Shown: in pieces, positions 49,672-62,747 of the stretch
How positions within the stretch are numbered: the first letter of the stretch is position 1
How the letters are laid out: every line of letters begins with the position of its first letter
NCBI RefSeq assembly: GCF_900106975.1
Contig: NZ_FNNU01000005.1
Span: 248,001-312,000, forward strand
Direction of reading: 5' to 3'
Source of the DNA: Pseudomonas kuykendallii
GTDB lineage: Bacteria; Pseudomonadota; Gammaproteobacteria; Pseudomonadales; Pseudomonadaceae
Length of the DNA: 64,000 nt
Notes under the pieces: generated by a model
What the model was told of the DNA's origin: nothing
Database searches by the model: none
The model's input: the letters and a program-made list of their open reading frames with translations, nothing else
Made by a program: the position numbers and the translations under genes

Positions 49672-50346
49672 ATGCAATATAAACTTACTCGGATCGATCC
49701 GGATGCGGTCAATGACCAGTATCCAATCGGCCAGCGGGAGACCGTAACCGACCCTGTCGAAGACCAGGTTCATCGCAACATCTACATGGGCAAGCTCGAG
49801 GACGTGCTGAATGGCGCGGTCAACTGGGGTCGCAAGAACTCCCTGTGGCCGTACAACTTCGGGTTGTCCTGCTGCTATGTGGAGATGACCACGGCCTTCA
49901 CTGCTCCCCATGACATCGCCCGATTCGGTGCCGAAGTAATTCGTGCATCACCGCGCCAGGCCGACTTCATGGTCATCGCCGGTACCTGCTTCATCAAGAT
50001 GGCGCCCGTTATCCAGCGTCTCTATGAGCAGATGCTCGAGCCCAAGTGGGTCATTTCCATGGGCTCCTGCGCCAATTCCGGCGGTATGTACGATATCTAC
50101 TCGGTCGTTCAGGGGGTGGACAAGTTCCTTCCCGTGGACGTCTACATACCCGGCTGCCCGCCCCGTCCCGAAGCATTCCTGCAAGGCCTGATGTTGCTGC
50201 AGGAATCCATCGGCAAGGAGCGCCGCCCGTTGTCCTGGGTCGTCGGCGATCAAGGCGTTTACCGCGCCGAGATGCCTTCGCAAAAGGAACAGCGCCGCGA
50301 ACAGCGTATCCAGGTCACCAACCTGCGCAGCCCCGACGACGTGTGA
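49672..50346 (+). CDS. nuoB: NADH-quinone oxidoreductase subunit B
   Basis: The protein has 224 aa from the ATG at 49672. It binds cluster N2: the Cys-Cys pair in GLSCCYVEM, then [10 protein letters not shown] and [10 protein letters not shown]. It couples electron transfer to quinone. The 10-bp gap from nuoA supports a single transcript. Confidence 0.97.
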   Translation: MQYKLTRIDPDAVNDQYPIGQRETVTDPVEDQVHRNIYMGKLEDVLNGAVNWGRKNSLWPYNFGLSCCYVEMTTAFTAPHDIARFGAEVIRASPRQADFMVIAGTCFIKMAPVIQRLYEQMLEPKWVISMGSCANSGGMYDIYSVVQGVDKFLPVDVYIPGCPPRPEAFLQGLMLLQESIGKERRPLSWVVGDQGVYRAEMPSQKEQRREQRIQVTNLRSPDDV

Positions 50347-50409
50347 ATCCCGCGCTTTCCCGCGAAAGCGCACCTTCATACCTGACGTTGACCGATAGCG
50401 ATCGAGACC

Positions 50410-52191
50410 ATGACTGCAGACAGCGCTCTGTACATCCCGCCTTACAAGGCTGACGACCAAGATACCGTCGTCGAACTGAATGCGCGCTTCGGCGCCGACA
50501 CCTTCACCGTGCAATCCACCCGCACCGGCATGCCGGTTCTCTGGGTGGCGCGCGAACGGCTGATCGACGTACTGACTTTCCTTCGCCAGGTGAGCAAGCC
50601 GTACGTGATGCTGTATGACCTGCACGGCATGGACGAACGCCTGCGGACCCACCGCCGTGGCTTGCCAGGCGCCGACTTCAGCGTGTTCTACCACCTGATG
50701 TCGCTGGAACGTAACAGCGACATCATGATCAAGGTCGCGCTGTCGGAGAGCGATCTCAGCCTGCCCACCGCCACCGGGATCTGGCCGAACGCCAACTGGT
50801 ACGAGCGCGAGGTATGGGATCTCTACGGGATCACCTTCCGCGGCCACCCGCATCTGACCCGCCTGCTGATGCCGCCCACCTGGCAAGGCCACCCGCTGCG
50901 CAAGGACTATCCGGCGCGCGCCACCGAGTTCGACCCCTACAGCCTGTCCGTTGCCAAGCAGGATCTGGAGCAGGAAGCGCTGCGCTTCAAGCCCGAGGAC
51001 TGGGGCATGAAGACTCACGGCGAGAACGAGGACTACATGTTCCTCAACCTCGGCCCGAACCACCCTTCGGCACACGGTGCGTTCCGCATCATCCTTCAGC
51101 TGGACGGCGAAGAGATTATCGACTGCGTGCCGGAGATCGGCTATCACCACCGCGGCGCGGAAAAGATGGCCGAGCGCCAGTCGTGGCACAGCTTCATTCC
51201 CTACACCGACCGCATCGACTACCTGGGCGGGGTGATGAACAACCTCCCCTACGTGCTCTCGGTGGAGAAGCTCGCCGGAATCAAGGTGCCGCAACGGGTC
51301 GACGTCATCCGCATCATGATGGCCGAGTTCTTCCGCATCCTTAACCACCTGCTGTACCTGGGCACCTACATCCAGGACGTGGGAGCGATGACTCCGGTGT
51401 TCTTCACCTTTACCGACCGCCAACGCGCCTACAAGGTGGTGGAAGCGATCACCGGATTCCGCCTGCACCCGGCCTGGTATCGCATCGGCGGGGTCGCCCA
51501 CGACCTGCCGCGCGGCTGGGACAAGCTGGTCCAGGAGTTCCTTGACTGGATGCCCAAGCGCCTCGACGAGTACGAGAAGGCCGCGCTTCGCAACAGCATC
51601 CTGAGGGGGCGCACCATCGGTGTCGCTGCCTACAACACCAAGGAAGCCCTCGAGTGGGGCGTCACCGGTGCCGGCCTGCGCGCCACGGGTTGCGATTTCG
51701 ACCTGCGCAAGGCGCGCCCCTACTCGGGTTACGAAAACTTCGAGTTCGAAGTGCCGCTGGCCGCCAATGGCGATGCCTACGACCGCTGCATGGTCAAGAT
51801 GGGCGAGATGCGCGAGAGCCTGCGCATCATCCAGCAGTGCCTGAAGAACATGCCGGAAGGCCCGTACAAGGCCGATCACCCGCTGACCACGCCGCCGCCG
51901 AAAGAGCGCACGCTGCAGCACATCGAAACCCTGATCACCCACTTCCTGCAGGTTTCCTGGGGCCCGGTCATGCCGGCCAACGAAGCCTTCCAGATGATCG
52001 AGGCGACCAAGGGCATCAACAGTTACTACCTGACGAGCGACGGCAGCACCATGAGCTACCGCACGCGCATCCGGACGCCGAGCTTCGCCCACCTGCAGCA
52101 GATTCCCTCGGTGATCCGCGGGAGCATGGTGGCTGACCTGATCGCGTATCTGGGCAGCATCGATTTCGTCATGGCCGACGTGGACCGCTGA
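50410..52191 (+). CDS. nuoCD: Fused NADH-quinone oxidoreductase subunit C/D
   Basis: The 593-aa protein combines NuoC (about 1-190, ending in [12 protein letters not shown]) with the 49-kDa-type NuoD (from about 200, with [20 protein letters not shown] and the quinone-site His). NuoC and NuoD are separate in many bacteria but fused in Pseudomonas and E. coli. No stop or frameshift interrupts the fusion. It lies 63 bp after nuoB. Confidence 0.97.
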   Translation: MTADSALYIPPYKADDQDTVVELNARFGADTFTVQSTRTGMPVLWVARERLIDVLTFLRQVSKPYVMLYDLHGMDERLRTHRRGLPGADFSVFYHLMSLERNSDIMIKVALSESDLSLPTATGIWPNANWYEREVWDLYGITFRGHPHLTRLLMPPTWQGHPLRKDYPARATEFDPYSLSVAKQDLEQEALRFKPEDWGMKTHGENEDYMFLNLGPNHPSAHGAFRIILQLDGEEIIDCVPEIGYHHRGAEKMAERQSWHSFIPYTDRIDYLGGVMNNLPYVLSVEKLAGIKVPQRVDVIRIMMAEFFRILNHLLYLGTYIQDVGAMTPVFFTFTDRQRAYKVVEAITGFRLHPAWYRIGGVAHDLPRGWDKLVQEFLDWMPKRLDEYEKAALRNSILRGRTIGVAAYNTKEALEWGVTGAGLRATGCDFDLRKARPYSGYENFEFEVPLAANGDAYDRCMVKMGEMRESLRIIQQCLKNMPEGPYKADHPLTTPPPKERTLQHIETLITHFLQVSWGPVMPANEAFQMIEATKGINSYYLTSDGSTMSYRTRIRTPSFAHLQQIPSVIRGSMVADLIAYLGSIDFVMADVDR

Positions 52192-52192
52192 T

Positions 52193-52689
52193 ATGACTAC
52201 CACGACCCTCATCCAGTCTGACCGCTTCGTACTCAGCGAAGCCGAACGTTCTGCCATCGAGCATGAACTGCACCATTACGAAGACTCGCGCGCCGCTTCC
52301 ATCGAAGCGCTGAAGATCGTCCAGAAGCAGCGCGGCTGGGTACCTGACGGCGCGATTCCGGCGATCGCCGAAATCCTCGGCATTCCCGGTAGCGATGTCG
52401 AAGGCGTCGCCACATTCTATAGCCAGATCTTCCGCCAGCCGGTCGGACGCCACGTGATCCGCGTCTGCGACAGCATGACCTGCTTCGTCGGCGGGCATGA
52501 AAGCGTGGTGCAAAGCATTTCCCGCCAACTGGGCATCGGCCTGGGTGAAACCACGCCGGACGGTCGCTTCACGCTGCTGCCCGTCTGCTGCCTGGGCAAC
52601 TGCGACAAGGCTCCCGCGCTGATGATCGACGACGATACCTTCGGCGGCGTGCAGGCCGACGGCGTTGGCGCCCTGCTGGAGAGCTACCC

Positions 52690-52693
<4 letters not shown>
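52193..52693 (+). CDS. nuoE: NADH-quinone oxidoreductase subunit E
   Basis: The 166-aa protein is the 24-kDa-type subunit that binds [2Fe-2S] N1a through CDSMTCF, and [39 protein letters not shown] precedes the cluster. It overlaps nuoF by 4 bp. Confidence 0.97.
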
Positions 52694-54042
<1,349 letters not shown>

Positions 54043-54174
54043 CGAAACCGATGATGAGGTCCGTGCAGCGGTGGGCAGGACGTTGGCAGTCGCCATTTCC
54101 CCAGCCGCCCTGCACGGCAGCAAAGAATTCCATTAGCCAAACCCGCTTCGGCGGGTAAAGAAGAAAACCTAGCC
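54043..54174 (+). other. nuoF-nuoG spacer with UUCG-loop hairpin
   Basis: This 132-bp spacer is one of the largest gaps inside the nuo operon. It has no supported gene. A hairpin, ACCCGC-TTCG-GCGGGT (54141-54156), with the very stable UUCG loop, sits 18 bp before nuoG. The lack of a T-run argues against termination; it may affect mRNA processing or nuoG translation. Confidence 0.55.
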
Positions 54175-56886
54175 ATGGCCACTATCCACGTAGACGGCAA
54201 AGACTTCGAAGTCGATGGAGCGGACAACCTCTTGCAGGCCTGTCTGTCCCTTGGCCTCGATATCCCCTATTTCTGCTGGCATCCCGCGCTCGGTAGCGTC
54301 GGTGCCTGCCGCCAGTGCGCGGTGAAGCAGTACAGCGACGAAAACGACAAGCGCGGACGCATCGTCATGTCGTGCATGACACCCGCCACCGACAACACCT
54401 GGATCTCCATCGACGACGATGAATCCAAGGCGTTTCGCGCCAGCGTCGTCGAGTGGCTGATGACCAACCACCCGCACGACTGCCCGGTCTGCGAGGAAGG
54501 CGGTCACTGCCACCTGCAGGACATGACGGTGATGACCGGCCACAACCAGCGCCGTTATCGCTTCAGCAAGCGCACCCACCAGAACCAGGAACTGGGCCCG
54601 TTCATCGGTCACGAGATGAACCGCTGCATCGCCTGCTACCGCTGCGTGCGCTACTACAAGGACTACGCCGGCGGCACCGATCTGGGCGTCTATGGCGCGC
54701 ATGACAACGTGTACTTCGGTCGCGTCGCAGACGGCGTTCTGGAAAGCGAGTTTTCCGGCAACCTGGTCGAGGTCTGCCCGACCGGCGTTTTCACCGACAA
54801 GACCCACTCCGAGCGCTATAACCGCAAGTGGGACATGCAGTTCTCGCCGAGCATCTGCCACAGTTGTTCGAGTGGCTGCAACACCAGCCCCGGTGAGCGC
54901 TACGGCGAAATCCGCCGCATCGAGAACCGTTTCAACGGCTCGGTGAACCAGTATTTCCTCTGCGACCGCGGACGCTTCGGCTATGGCTACGTCAATCGCG
55001 ACGATCGCCCCCGCCAGCCGTTGCTGGAAAGCGGCGCCACCCTGGGCATCGACGCCGCGCTGGACAAGGCCGCCGAACTGCTCAAAGGCAAACGCGTGAT
55101 CGGCATCGGTTCGCCCCGCGCCAGCCTTGAAGGCAACTTCGCCCTGCGCGAACTGGTCGGCGCGGAAAACTTCTATTCCGGCATCGCCGCCGGCGAGCTG
55201 GAAAACATCCGCCTGATTCGCGACATCCTGCAGAACGGCCCGCTGCCGGTTCCGTCGATGCGCGAGATCGAGGAACACGACGCCGTGTTCGTTCTCGGCG
55301 AAGACCTGACCCAAACCGCCGCCCGCGTTGCTCTGGCGCTACGCCAGTCGGTGAAAGGCAAGGCCACGGAAATCGCCGCCTCGATGAAAATCCAGGACTG
55401 GCACATGGCGGCGGTGCAGAACGTCGCACAGCACGCGCTCAACCCGCTGTTCATCGCCAGCGTCGCCGCCACCCGTCTCGACGACGTAGCCGAAGAATGC
55501 GTGCATGCCGCGCCGGATGACCTCGCTCGCCTGGGCTTCGCCGTCGCCCACGCGCTGGATGCCAGCGCGCCGGCGGTGGAAGGTCTCGACAGCGAGACCG
55601 GCGAACTGGTGCAGCGCATCGCCGACGCCCTGCTCGCCGCAAAGCGACCGCTGATCGTCTCCGGCGCCTCCTTGGGCAGCAAGGCGCTGATCGAGGCGGC
55701 CGGCAACCTCGCCAACGCCCTGAAGAATCGCGGCAAGAGCGCCTCGATCAGCCTGGTCGTTCCGGAAGCCAACAGCATGGGCCTGGCGCTGCTCGGCGGC
55801 GAGTCGCTGGATGCGGCGCTCGACGCGCTGACGGGCGGCCAGGCGAACGCCGTACTGGTTCTGGAGAACGACCTGTACCGCCGCGCCGAGGCCGCCAAGG
55901 TCGACGCCGCGCTGGCGGCAGCCGAGGTCGTGATCGTCGCCGACCACCAGGCGACCGATACGCTGGTGAAGGCCGATCTGGTCCTGCCGGTCGCCAGTTT
56001 CGCCGAAGGCGACGGTACCCTGGTCAGCCAGGAAGGCCGCGCGCAGCGCTTCTTCCAGGTCTACGATCCCGCTTACTACGACTCCAATGTGCTGATCCGC
56101 GAAGGCTGGCGCTGGCTGCATGCGTTGCACAGCACGCTGCAGGGCAAGGCCGTCGACTGGACGCAGCTGGACGAGGTCACCGCTGCCTGTGCCGGCAGCA
56201 ACGCGCAACTGGCCGGCATCGTCGACGCCGCGCCGAGCGCCTCGTTCCGCATCAAGGGCCTCAAGCTGGCGCGCGAACCGCACCGCTACAGCGGCCGTAC
56301 TGCCATGCGCGCCAACATCAACGTCAGCGAGCCCCGCGCTCCGCAGGACGTCGATACGGCCTTCGCCTTCTCCATGGAAGGCTACTCGGGCAGCGCGGAA
56401 AACCGTCAGCAGATCCCATTCGCCTGGTCGCCGGGCTGGAACTCGCCGCAAGCCTGGAACAAGTTCCAGGACGAAGTCGGTGGTCACCTGCGTGCAGGGG
56501 ACCCAGGCGTGCGCCTGATCGAGGCCAAGGGTGAAAGCCTGCCGTGGTTCAGCGTCGGCTCGGCATTCAATCCGGCGCCGGGCACCTGGCAGGCGGTTCC
56601 GCTGCATCACCTGTTCGGCAGCGAGGAAAACTCCTCGCGCTCCGCACCGATCCAGGCGCGCATTCCCCAGCCTTACGTCGCCTTGGCGAAGGCCGAAGCC
56701 GACCGCCTGGGCGTCAATGACGGCGCTCTGCTCAGTCTGAGCGTCAACGGCCAGGCCCTGCGTCTGCCGCTGCAGGTTCGCGAAGAGCTGGCTATCGGTG
56801 TCGTCGGGCTGCCGACCGGCCTGCCGGGCATTCCGCCCTTCGCCGCCGGGGCCGAAGTCACCCTTCTGCAGGAGGCCGCGCAATGA
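54175..56886 (+). CDS. nuoG: NADH-quinone oxidoreductase subunit G
   Basis: The 903-aa protein has an N-terminal [2Fe-2S] domain ([20 protein letters not shown]), the His-liganded cluster [32 protein letters not shown], an extra cluster region ([20 protein letters not shown]), and a C-terminal molybdopterin-oxidoreductase-like domain without its cofactor role. It conducts electrons through the peripheral arm. It ends with a 4-bp overlap onto nuoH. Confidence 0.97.
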   Translation: MATIHVDGKDFEVDGADNLLQACLSLGLDIPYFCWHPALGSVGACRQCAVKQYSDENDKRGRIVMSCMTPATDNTWISIDDDESKAFRASVVEWLMTNHPHDCPVCEEGGHCHLQDMTVMTGHNQRRYRFSKRTHQNQELGPFIGHEMNRCIACYRCVRYYKDYAGGTDLGVYGAHDNVYFGRVADGVLESEFSGNLVEVCPTGVFTDKTHSERYNRKWDMQFSPSICHSCSSGCNTSPGERYGEIRRIENRFNGSVNQYFLCDRGRFGYGYVNRDDRPRQPLLESGATLGIDAALDKAAELLKGKRVIGIGSPRASLEGNFALRELVGAENFYSGIAAGELENIRLIRDILQNGPLPVPSMREIEEHDAVFVLGEDLTQTAARVALALRQSVKGKATEIAASMKIQDWHMAAVQNVAQHALNPLFIASVAATRLDDVAEECVHAAPDDLARLGFAVAHALDASAPAVEGLDSETGELVQRIADALLAAKRPLIVSGASLGSKALIEAAGNLANALKNRGKSASISLVVPEANSMGLALLGGESLDAALDALTGGQANAVLVLENDLYRRAEAAKVDAALAAAEVVIVADHQATDTLVKADLVLPVASFAEGDGTLVSQEGRAQRFFQVYDPAYYDSNVLIREGWRWLHALHSTLQGKAVDWTQLDEVTAACAGSNAQLAGIVDAAPSASFRIKGLKLAREPHRYSGRTAMRANINVSEPRAPQDVDTAFAFSMEGYSGSAENRQQIPFAWSPGWNSPQAWNKFQDEVGGHLRAGDPGVRLIEAKGESLPWFSVGSAFNPAPGTWQAVPLHHLFGSEENSSRSAPIQARIPQPYVALAKAEADRLGVNDGALLSLSVNGQALRLPLQVREELAIGVVGLPTGLPGIPPFAAGAEVTLLQEAAQ

Positions 56887-57878
56887 GCTGGCTGACTCCC
56901 GAAGTGGTCGACACCCTCATCGCCGTGCTGAAGGCCATCGTCATCCTGCTCGCCGTGGTCGTAAGTGGCGCGCTACTGAGCTTCGTCGAGCGGCGCTTGC
57001 TCGGTCTCTGGCAGGACCGTTACGGTCCGAACCGCGTGGGCCCGTTCGGCGCCTTCCAGCTCGGTGCCGATATGGTCAAGATGTTCTTCAAGGAGGACTG
57101 GACGCCGCCGTTCGCCGACAAGTTCATCTTCACCCTGGCTCCCGTGGTGGCGATGAGCGCGTTGCTGCTGGCCTTTGCGGTGGTTCCGGTCACGCCGACC
57201 TGGGGCGTGGCCGATCTGAACATCGGCCTGCTGTTCTTCTTCGCCATGGCTGGCCTGACGGTGTATGCGGTGCTCTTCGCCGGCTGGTCGAGCAACAACA
57301 AGTTCGCCCTGCTCGGCAGCCTGCGCGCCTCGGCGCAGACGGTCTCCTACGAAGTCTTCATGGGCCTCGCGCTGATGGGCATCGTCGCCCAGGTCGGCTC
57401 GTTCAACATGCGCGACATCGTCGAATATCAGCACCAGAACCTGTGGTTCATCATTCCGCAGTTCTTCGGCTTCTGTACGTTCTTCATCGCCGGCGTCGCG
57501 GTGACCCACCGTCACCCGTTCGATCAGCCGGAAGCCGAGCAGGAACTGGCCGACGGCTACCACATCGAATATGCCGGGATGAAATGGGGCATGTTCTTCG
57601 TCGGTGAGTACATCGGCATCGTTCTGGTCTCTGCACTGCTGGTGACGCTGTTCTTCGGCGGCTGGCACGGTCCGTTCCTGGAGACGCTGCCCTGGCTGTC
57701 GTTCATCTACTTCGCCCTGAAAACCGGCTTCTTCATCATGCTTTTCATCCTGCTGCGCGCCGCCATTCCCCGGCCGCGCTATGACCAGGTGATGGCTTTC
57801 AGCTGGAGGTTCTGCCTGCCGCTGACCCTTTTCAACCTGCTGGTGACCGGCGCTTTGGTGCTGGCCGCGGCCCAGTAA
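56883..57878 (+). CDS. nuoH: NADH-quinone oxidoreductase subunit H
   Basis: The 331-aa protein has eight membrane helices and the landmarks [40 protein letters not shown] and [19 protein letters not shown]. It forms the quinone chamber with NuoB and NuoCD. A 10-bp gap follows before nuoI. Confidence 0.97.
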   Translation: MSWLTPEVVDTLIAVLKAIVILLAVVVSGALLSFVERRLLGLWQDRYGPNRVGPFGAFQLGADMVKMFFKEDWTPPFADKFIFTLAPVVAMSALLLAFAVVPVTPTWGVADLNIGLLFFFAMAGLTVYAVLFAGWSSNNKFALLGSLRASAQTVSYEVFMGLALMGIVAQVGSFNMRDIVEYQHQNLWFIIPQFFGFCTFFIAGVAVTHRHPFDQPEAEQELADGYHIEYAGMKWGMFFVGEYIGIVLVSALLVTLFFGGWHGPFLETLPWLSFIYFALKTGFFIMLFILLRAAIPRPRYDQVMAFSWRFCLPLTLFNLLVTGALVLAAAQ

Positions 57879-57888
57879 GGAGAAGAAT

Positions 57889-58434
57889 GTGAGATATATC
57901 CTCGACGTGCTGCATGGCACCTGGACCCAGTTGCGCAGCCTGGTGATGGTCTTCGGCCACACCTTCCGCAAGCGTGACACCCTGCAATACCCCGAAGAAG
58001 CGGTTTACCTCCCACCGCGCTACCGCGGCCGGATCGTGCTGACCCGCGATCCCGATGGCGAGGAGCGCTGCGTGGCCTGCAACCTGTGTGCGGTGGCCTG
58101 CCCGGTCGGCTGCATTTCCCTGCAGAAGACCGAGGCCGAGGACGGCCGCTGGTATCCGGAGTTCTTCCGCATCAACTTCTCGCGCTGCATTTTCTGTGGC
58201 CTGTGCGAAGAGGCCTGCCCGACCACCGCGATCCAGCTCACGCCCGATTTCGAGATGGGCGAGTACAAGCGCCAGGACCTGGTGTACGAGAAGGAAGACC
58301 TGCTGATTTCCGGCCCCGGGAAGTATCCGGACTACAACTTCTACCGTGTCGCCGGGATGGCCATCGCCGGCAAGCCGAAAGGCGCCGCGCAGAACGAAGC
58401 CGAGCCGATCAACGTGAAGGGCCTGCTGCCATGA
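57889..58434 (+). CDS. nuoI: NADH-quinone oxidoreductase subunit I
   Basis: The protein has 181 aa from a GTG with AAGGAG upstream. Two [4Fe-4S] motifs, [16 protein letters not shown] and [17 protein letters not shown], bind clusters N6a and N6b. It bridges the peripheral arm to N2. Confidence 0.97.
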   Translation: MRYILDVLHGTWTQLRSLVMVFGHTFRKRDTLQYPEEAVYLPPRYRGRIVLTRDPDGEERCVACNLCAVACPVGCISLQKTEAEDGRWYPEFFRINFSRCIFCGLCEEACPTTAIQLTPDFEMGEYKRQDLVYEKEDLLISGPGKYPDYNFYRVAGMAIAGKPKGAAQNEAEPINVKGLLP

Positions 58435-58528
58435 AGTGTCTTTCCGTCATCGCGTCCCCTTCCCTCACGTCGTCCGCAGGCCTGTCTGGGCGGACGCCGT
58501 GGGCGGCCGTGCCGAGGAGTTTTTAAAC
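58435..58528 (+). other. nuoI-nuoJ spacer with hairpin
   Basis: The 94-bp spacer carries a CGTCCGC (58471-58477)/GCGGACG (58490-58496) stem with a 12-nt loop, then GAGGAG before nuoJ. No gene is supported. The hairpin may be a processing or attenuation element within the operon. Confidence 0.45.
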
Positions 58529-59029
58529 ATGGAATTCGCTTTCTACCTGTCCGCGGGAGCCGCCGTCGTGGCGACGCTGCGGGTGATCACCAACAGCAAC
58601 CCGGTGCACGCGCTGCTGTATCTGGTGGTGTCGCTGCTCGCCGTGGCGCTGTGCTTCTTCGCCCTTGGCGCGCCGTTCGCCGGCGCACTGGAAATCATCG
58701 TCTATGCCGGCGCCATCATGGTGCTGTTCGTCTTCGTGGTGATGATGCTCAATCTCGGCCCGGCGGGCGAGGCACAGGAGCGTGTCTGGCTGAAACCGGG
58801 CATGTGGGTCGGCCCGTCGCTGCTCGCAGGCGTACTGCTGCTGCAACTGCTCTGGGCGCTGTTCAAGCAGCCGAGCAATGCGCCGCTGGGGCTCGCCACC
58901 GTCGATGCGAAAGCCGTCGGTATCAGCCTGTTCGGCCCCTACCTGCTGGTGGTGGAGCTGGCCTCGATGCTGCTCCTCGCCGCGCTGGTCGCCGCCTACC
59001 ACCTCGGCCGCCAGGAGGCGAAGGAGTAA
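58529..59029 (+). CDS. nuoJ: NADH-quinone oxidoreductase subunit J
   Basis: The 166-aa protein has five membrane helices. The third contains the pi-bulge-type stretch [20 protein letters not shown] typical of NuoJ. It supports proton pumping at the E-channel next to NuoK. Confidence 0.96.
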   Translation: MEFAFYLSAGAAVVATLRVITNSNPVHALLYLVVSLLAVALCFFALGAPFAGALEIIVYAGAIMVLFVFVVMMLNLGPAGEAQERVWLKPGMWVGPSLLAGVLLLQLLWALFKQPSNAPLGLATVDAKAVGISLFGPYLLVVELASMLLLAALVAAYHLGRQEAKE

Positions 59030-59033
59030 CGCC

Positions 59034-59342
59034 ATGCAAGCCATTCCCCTCGAACACGGCCTGGCCGTCGCCGGCATCCTGTTCTGCCTCGGCCTCACCG
59101 GCCTGATGGTGCGGCGCAACATTCTGTTCGTGCTGATGAGCCTGGAAATCATGATGAACGCCGCCGCTCTGGCATTCATCGTCGCCGGTAGCCGCTGGCA
59201 ACAGCCCGATGGCCAGGTGATGTTCATTCTGGTGATCACCCTGGCAGCCGCCGAAGCCTCCATTGGCCTGGCGATCCTGCTGCAGCTCTATCGCCGCTTC
59301 CATACCCTCGATGTCGACGCTGCCAGCGAGATGCGCGGATGA
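59034..59342 (+). CDS. nuoK: NADH-quinone oxidoreductase subunit K
   Basis: The 102-aa protein has three membrane helices, with the buried Glu residues in [15 protein letters not shown] and [13 protein letters not shown] required for proton transfer. It overlaps nuoL by 4 bp. Confidence 0.97.
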   Translation: MQAIPLEHGLAVAGILFCLGLTGLMVRRNILFVLMSLEIMMNAAALAFIVAGSRWQQPDGQVMFILVITLAAAEASIGLAILLQLYRRFHTLDVDAASEMRG

Positions 59343-61183
59343 ACCTACTATTCCTCACCTTCGTCTTCCCGCTGATCGGCTTCCTCCTGCTGTCGTTCTC
59401 CCGCGGTCGCTTCTCGGAGAACCTGTCGGCACTGATCGGCGTGGGTTCCGTCGGCCTCTCGGCGCTCACCAGCGCCTGGGTCATCCTGCAGTTCCACACC
59501 AACCCGCCCGCCGATGGCGTGTTCAACCAGTTGCTCTGGCAGTGGATGAGCGTCGACGGCTTCGCGCCGAACTTCGCCCTGCACCTGGATGGCCTGTCGG
59601 TGACCATGCTCGGCGTGGTGACCGGCGTCGGCTTCCTGATCCACCTGTTCGCGTCCTGGTACATGCGCGGCGAGAACGGCTATTCCCGCTTCTTCGCCTA
59701 CACCAACCTGTTCATCGCCAGCATGCTGTTCCTGGTTCTCGGCGATAACCTGCTGTTCCTCTACTTTGGCTGGGAAGGCGTGGGTCTGTGCAGCTACCTG
59801 CTGATCGGCTTCTATTACAGCGAACGCAAGAACGGCAATGCGGCGCTCAAGGCGTTCATCGTCACCCGCATCGGTGACGTATTCCTCGCCTTCGGCCTGT
59901 TCATTCTGGTGGTCCAGCTGGGCACCCTGAACATCCAGGAACTGTTGGTGCTGGCGCCGCAGAAGTTCTCCGTCGGTGATCCGTGGATCGTCATGGCGAC
60001 TCTGGCGCTGCTCGGGGGAGCGGTCGGCAAGTCCGCTCAGCTGCCGCTGCAGACCTGGCTGGCTGATGCAATGGCCGGCCCGACTCCGGTTTCGGCACTG
60101 ATCCACGCGGCGACCATGGTCACCGCCGGTGTCTACCTGATCGCACGTACCAACGGCCTGTTCCTGCTGGCACCGGAAGTTCTCCATCTGGTCGGTGTCG
60201 TCGGCGCCGTGACCCTGGTGCTGGCCGGTTTCGCCGCCCTGGTGCAGACCGACATCAAACGCATCCTCGCCTACTCGACCATGAGCCAGCTGGGCTACAT
60301 GTTCCTTGCTCTGGGCGTCGGCGCCTGGGATGCGGCGATCTTCCACCTGATGACCCACGCGTTCTTCAAGGCCCTGCTATTCCTCGCCTCCGGTGCGGTG
60401 ATCGTTGCCTGCCACCACGAGCAGAACATCTTCAACATGGGCGGGCTGTGGAAGAAGCTACCGCTGGCCTATGCCAGCTTCATCGTCGGTGGTTCGGCGC
60501 TGGCCGCCCTGCCGCTGGTGACCGCGGGCTTCTACTCGAAGGACGAGATTCTCTGGGAAGCCTTCGCCAGCGGCCACCAATGGCTGCTCTATGCAGGCCT
60601 GGCCGGTGCCTTCCTCACCTCGATCTATACCTTCAGGCTGATCTTCATCGCCTTCCATGGCGAAGCGAAGACCGAGTCGCATGCCGGCCACGGCGTTTCC
60701 CATTGGCTACCGCTGGGCACGCTGATCGTGCTGTCCACCTTCATCGGCGCGTTGATCACGCCGCCGCTGGCCGGTGTGCTTCCGGAAAGCGCCGGCCATG
60801 CCGGCGGCGACGCCAAGCACAGTCTGGAAATCGCCTCCGGAGCCATCGCCATCGCCGGTATCCTGCTCGCCGCACTGCTGTTCCTGGGCAAACGGCGTCT
60901 GGTCGGCGTGATCGCTGCCAGCGCACCCGGCCGCTTCCTTGGTGCCTGGTGGTATGCCGCCTGGGGTTTCGACTGGCTTTACGACAAGCTCTTCGTGCAG
61001 CCGTACCTGCTGTTGGCCCGCCTGCTCGCGCGCGACCCGATCGACTCGGGCATCGGCCTCGTCCCGCGCCTGGCGCGCGGTGGCAACGGACTGATGAGCC
61101 GCACCGAAAACGGCCAGCTGCGCTGGTATGCCCTCTCCATCGTTGGCGGAGCCGTGCTGTTGCTCGGCGTCGTTCTGCTCTGA
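59339..61183 (+). CDS. nuoL: NADH-quinone oxidoreductase subunit L
   Basis: The 614-aa antiporter-like subunit has [56 protein letters not shown] and a long C-terminal region that should form the lateral helix. It is the distal proton pump of the membrane arm. Confidence 0.97.
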   Translation: MNLLFLTFVFPLIGFLLLSFSRGRFSENLSALIGVGSVGLSALTSAWVILQFHTNPPADGVFNQLLWQWMSVDGFAPNFALHLDGLSVTMLGVVTGVGFLIHLFASWYMRGENGYSRFFAYTNLFIASMLFLVLGDNLLFLYFGWEGVGLCSYLLIGFYYSERKNGNAALKAFIVTRIGDVFLAFGLFILVVQLGTLNIQELLVLAPQKFSVGDPWIVMATLALLGGAVGKSAQLPLQTWLADAMAGPTPVSALIHAATMVTAGVYLIARTNGLFLLAPEVLHLVGVVGAVTLVLAGFAALVQTDIKRILAYSTMSQLGYMFLALGVGAWDAAIFHLMTHAFFKALLFLASGAVIVACHHEQNIFNMGGLWKKLPLAYASFIVGGSALAALPLVTAGFYSKDEILWEAFASGHQWLLYAGLAGAFLTSIYTFRLIFIAFHGEAKTESHAGHGVSHWLPLGTLIVLSTFIGALITPPLAGVLPESAGHAGGDAKHSLEIASGAIAIAGILLAALLFLGKRRLVGVIAASAPGRFLGAWWYAAWGFDWLYDKLFVQPYLLLARLLARDPIDSGIGLVPRLARGGNGLMSRTENGQLRWYALSIVGGAVLLLGVVLL

Positions 61184-61208
61184 AATTGCGCAAGGAATCG
61201 AACCCGTC

Positions 61209-62741
61209 ATGATTCTGCCTTGGCTAATCCTGATTCCCTTCATCGGCGGCTTCCTGTGTCTGGTAGCCGAGCGTTACAGCAATACGCTGCCGCGCTGGAT
61301 CGCCATGCTCACCATGTCCCTGGAGCTCGTCCTGAGCCTCTGGCTGTGGCACACCGGAAACTTCCAGCTGGCTCCCGCACCGGGCGCCGATCCGACTTGG
61401 ACCATGGAGTTCAAGCACGTCTGGATTCAGCGCTTCGGCATCAACCTGCACCTGGCGCTGGACGGCCTGTCGCTGCTGATGATCCTGCTCACCGGCCTGC
61501 TCGGCATTCTTTCCGTGCTCTGCTCGTGGAACGAGATCCAGCGTCACGTCGGCTTCTTCCACCTGAACCTCATGTGGATTCTCGGCGGTGTGGTCGGCGT
61601 GTTCCTCGCGCTCGACCTGTTCCTGTTCTTCTTCTTCTGGGAAATGATGCTGGTGCCGATGTATTTCCTCATCGCGCTCTGGGGTCATAGCGCCACTGAC
61701 GGGAAGATGTCGCGGATCAACGCAGCGACCAAGTTCTTCATCTTCACCCAGGCCAGCGGCCTGATCATGCTGGTGGCCATCCTTGGCCTGGTGCTGGTCA
61801 ACTACGACAACACCGGCGTGATCACCTTCGACTACAGCCAGTTGCTCAAGGCCGACCTTGCGCCGGGTACCGAGTACATCCTGATGCTCGGCTTCTTCAT
61901 CGCCTTCGCGGTGAAGTTGCCCGTCGTGCCACTGCACTCCTGGCTGCCGGATGCCCATGCCCAGGCACCTACGGCCGGCTCCGTCGACCTCGCCGGTATC
62001 TTGCTGAAGACGGCGGCCTACGGTCTGCTGCGCTTCGCCCTGCCGCTGTTCCCCAATGCCTCGGCCGAGTTCGCGCCGATCGCGATGACCCTGGGGCTCA
62101 TCGGCATCTTCTACGGCGCCATCCTGTCGTTCGCGCAGACCGACATCAAACGCCTGGTCGCCTATTCCAGCGTGTCGCACATGGGCTTCGTGCTGATCGG
62201 CATCTACTCCGGCAGCCAGCAAGCACTGCAGGGCGTCGTCGTGCAGATGCTCGCCCACGGTCTTTCCGCAGCGGCGCTGTTCATCCTCTGCGGCCAGCTC
62301 TACGAGCGCCTGCATACCCGTGACATGCGCCAGATGGGCGGGCTCTGGGCCAGGGTTCCGTACCTGCCGGCGCTCAGCCTGTTCTTCGCCTCGGCGTCGC
62401 TGGGTCTCCCGGGAACGGGCAACTTCGTCGGCGAATTCCTGATCCTGCTCGGCGCCTTCGCCAGCCAGCCGATCATCGTGGTCATCGCCACGTTCGGCCT
62501 GGTGTTCGCCTCGGTCTACTCGCTGATCATGATCCACCGCGCCTACTTCGGCCCCTCCCGGGCGGACAGCGTACTGGCCGGCATGAATGGCCGTGAGCTG
62601 GGCATGGTGCTCAGCCTGGCCGTACTGCTGATCCTGCTCGGCGTTTACCCGCAACCGGTGCTGGATGTCTCGTCCGCCAGCATGCAGGGCGTCCAGCAAT
62701 GGCTGGGTGCCGCCCTTTCCCAACTCGTTTTGGCCCGGTAG
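61209..62741 (+). CDS. nuoM: NADH-quinone oxidoreductase subunit M
   Basis: The protein has 510 aa from the ATG at 61209. The antiporter core shows [39 protein letters not shown] and [19 protein letters not shown], with the conserved Glu and Lys of the channel. It pumps protons next to NuoL. Confidence 0.97.
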   Translation: MILPWLILIPFIGGFLCLVAERYSNTLPRWIAMLTMSLELVLSLWLWHTGNFQLAPAPGADPTWTMEFKHVWIQRFGINLHLALDGLSLLMILLTGLLGILSVLCSWNEIQRHVGFFHLNLMWILGGVVGVFLALDLFLFFFFWEMMLVPMYFLIALWGHSATDGKMSRINAATKFFIFTQASGLIMLVAILGLVLVNYDNTGVITFDYSQLLKADLAPGTEYILMLGFFIAFAVKLPVVPLHSWLPDAHAQAPTAGSVDLAGILLKTAAYGLLRFALPLFPNASAEFAPIAMTLGLIGIFYGAILSFAQTDIKRLVAYSSVSHMGFVLIGIYSGSQQALQGVVVQMLAHGLSAAALFILCGQLYERLHTRDMRQMGGLWARVPYLPALSLFFASASLGLPGTGNFVGEFLILLGAFASQPIIVVIATFGLVFASVYSLIMIHRAYFGPSRADSVLAGMNGRELGMVLSLAVLLILLGVYPQPVLDVSSASMQGVQQWLGAALSQLVLAR

Positions 62742-62747
62742 CCGTTA

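Noticed and set aside
50410-52191. A gene-fusion anomaly joining nuoC and nuoD
   Set aside because: The fusion is normal for Pseudomonas and some enterobacteria and has no internal start that would suggest a recent event.
49948-52257. A 769-codon frame opposite nuoB-nuoCD
   Set aside because: It is antisense to conserved complex I genes, Val/His/Gln-rich and without domains.
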